From Asterias rubens (Eukaryota; Echinodermata; Asteroidea; Forcipulatida; Asteriidae), in the NCBI RefSeq assembly GCF_902459465.1, contig NC_047066.1:14883047-14947046 (forward strand): 64,000 nt of DNA, given 5' to 3'. The position numbers were made by a program, and so were the translations under genes. Below, in pieces: positions 62,801 through 64,000 of the stretch (position 1 is the first letter of the stretch; each line of letters starts with the position of its first letter). The notes under the pieces are model-generated. The model was not told the DNA's origin and ran no database searches. It saw only the letters and a list, made by a program, of their open reading frames with translations.

Positions 62801-63920
62801 CAACCTCAGCATGAATACAAATTTTGCAATCAATTTTTTGGACAGCGTCTCATCTCAAAATACCTTGGTGTTAACATATCTAATACCCTCAGCTGGAACA
62901 TCCATGTTCAGGAGTCCATCAAGAAATCTAAACGAGTGCAGAATGTTATCCGCAGGAATTTGTGGAGCTGTAACAGGGAAGTGAAATCAACTGCCTATTT
63001 GAGCTTAGTGAGACCACTCTTAGAATATGCTGCATTCGCATGGGACCCCTCAACAAAACAGAACATAAACTCAATTGAAAGAGTCCAACGTCAAGCAGCA
63101 AGATTTTGCACAGGCAACTACAAAGAGATACGGGAACTGTTACCAAACGTAAGTTCTAGTATGACTTGGGATGGAACACACTACAGAACAGGAGAAATCA
63201 ACAAAAATTATGTATGTATGCTCTACAGTACAAGATGAAAAATGGGTTGGTTGACATTCCACTTCACAACTATGTTCAGCCCAATACCAGAGATACAAGG
63301 GGGAAACAACCACAAATTCATTCAAGTCGGTCACAAAGCTAGGGCCTTCAAAATCAAAGATTCATTCTTTATACATGTATCAACTGTTAACTCTGGCACT
63401 CACTCTCCTCAGCTGCTGTGAATAGCGCAACACTAGCCAAATCCAAGGGAAATATATAAGCACCAACAATTTCCACACGCAGTGCGCAAGTTAGCTTTGA
63501 TGAATCCGGCAGATGCAACAGAACAAGCACTTGACTTTTTTAGCCAAACCCAACAAGACAAATTATTAACATGTTCAACTATGGTTTTTTCAACTATATA
63601 ATTATATTTATATTAAACTAGAGGTGACATTTTCATTAAGGGTAACTACAGTCCTAGTTTTTCAGTTAGACTAGACTCCTAGAGTCTTATTAAATGTAAG
63701 GTCGAGTTGTCACGCCGGTCATGTCGTACTCTCATAACAAACGCTTTTGATAACATGCCGAGTTGTCTCATCAACAATTCACGAGAGCAAAAGTAGATTT
63801 ACCTTTAACCAAATACCAAATGTCCGTAAGTTTTAACAATTAAATATACATAATTACCTTAACTAAAGAACAAACGAGACATGCCCGCAAGTTCCTGAGT
63901 TCTTTAGGTACAATCTCCAT
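59805..63920 (-). CDS. SUPT4H1: Transcription elongation factor SPT4 (DSIF subunit)
   Basis: SPT4 pairs with the NGN domain of SPT5 to form DSIF, which rides on RNA polymerase II (and I) and controls pausing and processivity in the nucleus. Coding exons on the minus strand: 63920-63858, 61637-61531, 60429-60374, 59926-59805. All are GT-AG and in frame, giving 115 aa (human 117). The N-terminus [20 protein letters not shown] carries C14 and C17. Exon 2 gives [17 protein letters not shown] with C31 and C34, completing the four-cysteine zinc finger, then [15 protein letters not shown]. Exon 3 encodes [18 protein letters not shown] and exon 4 [10 protein letters not shown], ending at RDTSTRS. Exon 4 could also start at a later AG (AAAGGTTGC), but only the chosen acceptor keeps the frame and the family length. 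Intron 1 holds a dead LINE. The promoter lies at or beyond the right edge. Confidence 0.97.
60108..60250. mobile_element. MITE with GAATGCGAT arms
   Basis: CCATACTTCCTGTGAATGCG/AATGCGATACGAATGTTGGC faces ATCGCATCGCATTTCGCATT/CACC, with GGGTTGAGTTGTGCTCAACT at the centre. It is the second copy of the family at 23,190. Confidence 0.7.
60525..60650. repeat. Dispersed repeat with GGGCACCAAGGC motif
   Basis: AAAGGGCAAGGGCACCAAGG, TGTAAGGGCACCCTATTAGG and GGCACAAAGGCAATGACTTG are the inverse of the repeat at 10,765 and 43,655. It lies in SUPT4H1 intron 2. Confidence 0.6.
60815..61068. mobile_element. Foldback with about 90-bp arms and a THAP-like start at its centre
   Basis: The left arm (TTTGTGACGTCAATCAAGGC, AGACTTTGCCTGTAATGCGT, CCAAGTCGTGAGTTTGTAC) is the inverse of the right arm (GTACCAACTCACGACTTGG, ACGCATTGCAGGCAAAGTCT, GCCTCGATTGACGTCACAAA). 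Between them an ATG at 60,929 opens [17 protein letters not shown], which resembles the C-x4-C start of THAP zinc fingers, before running into the right arm. It lies in SUPT4H1 intron 2. Confidence 0.65.
62190..63560 (+). pseudogene. Non-LTR retrotransposon fragment: end of endonuclease plus reverse transcriptase, internally deleted
   Basis: The plus strand begins [10 protein letters not shown], with [16 protein letters not shown], typical of the end of the apurinic-type endonuclease domain of jockey/CR1 LINEs. It then jumps near 62,450 to late palm motifs: GVPQGT-like residues near 62,560, and [11 protein letters not shown] at about 62,640-62,670 with an intact FADD. These are followed by [19 protein letters not shown] and [13 protein letters not shown]. 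The fingers/early palm region is missing, and several stops and shifts remain (near 62,515, 62,640 and 63,170). The copy lies in SUPT4H1 intron 1, antisense to the host gene, and belongs to a different subfamily from the one at 54,497. Confidence 0.85.
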
Positions 63921-64000
63921 GACCAAACTGTTGAAAACGTTGACAAAAAATGACAAAGTATCGAGCGAGAGAGCACAAATCTCATACGGTAGTGTTAAAT

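Overview
The window is animal nuclear DNA. Genes are split into many short exons with GT-AG introns, and about 90% of the sequence is intronic or intergenic and full of short inverted-repeat transposons, tRNA-derived SINEs and decayed non-LTR retrotransposons. The repeat families, the AT-rich base composition and the gene structures suggest a marine invertebrate deuterostome. My best guess is an echinoderm, probably a sea star; this rests on repeat style and is an inference.

I could assemble four complete protein-coding genes exon by exon, each with intact frame across every splice junction. (1) 11,154-38,638, minus strand: a rabaptin (RABEP1/2 family, endosomal Rab effector) with 22 coding exons and 1,015 aa. 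It ends in a FYVE-type zinc finger, which the canonical human rabaptin-5 lacks. (2) 39,101-45,032, plus strand: INO80B, a subunit of the INO80 chromatin remodeller, with 8 coding exons and 365 aa. (3) 47,032-56,445, minus strand: RPAIN, the RPA-interacting protein, with 7 coding exons and 241 aa. (4) 59,805-63,920, minus strand: SUPT4H1/SPT4, the small zinc-finger subunit of the DSIF elongation factor, with 4 coding exons and 115 aa.

Layout: 1-11,153 is a repeat-rich flank with no confident gene. Rabaptin and INO80B are head to head across 462 bp, a likely shared promoter. INO80B and RPAIN are tail to tail, about 1 kb apart. SUPT4H1 lies upstream of RPAIN in the same orientation. The four genes do not form one pathway (endocytosis, chromatin remodelling, RPA import, transcription elongation). 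Rabaptin and RPAIN are also close neighbours on human chromosome 17p13, so this is probably an old syntenic block.

The rest is mobile DNA. There are about a dozen copies of one ~350-400 bp family with TTAA-like borders, two families of palindromic elements beginning GGGCCCAATTTCAT, many single foldbacks, at least three tRNA-headed SINE families, and seven LINE fragments. The LINE fragments include two reverse-transcriptase regions, in RPAIN intron 1 and SUPT4H1 intron 1. Several nested insertions expose target sites. I see no CRISPR array, no true tRNA or rRNA gene, and no new multi-gene system. The most interesting items are the FYVE-tailed rabaptin, a foldback whose centre encodes a THAP-like start, and a hammerhead-like motif in a repeat.
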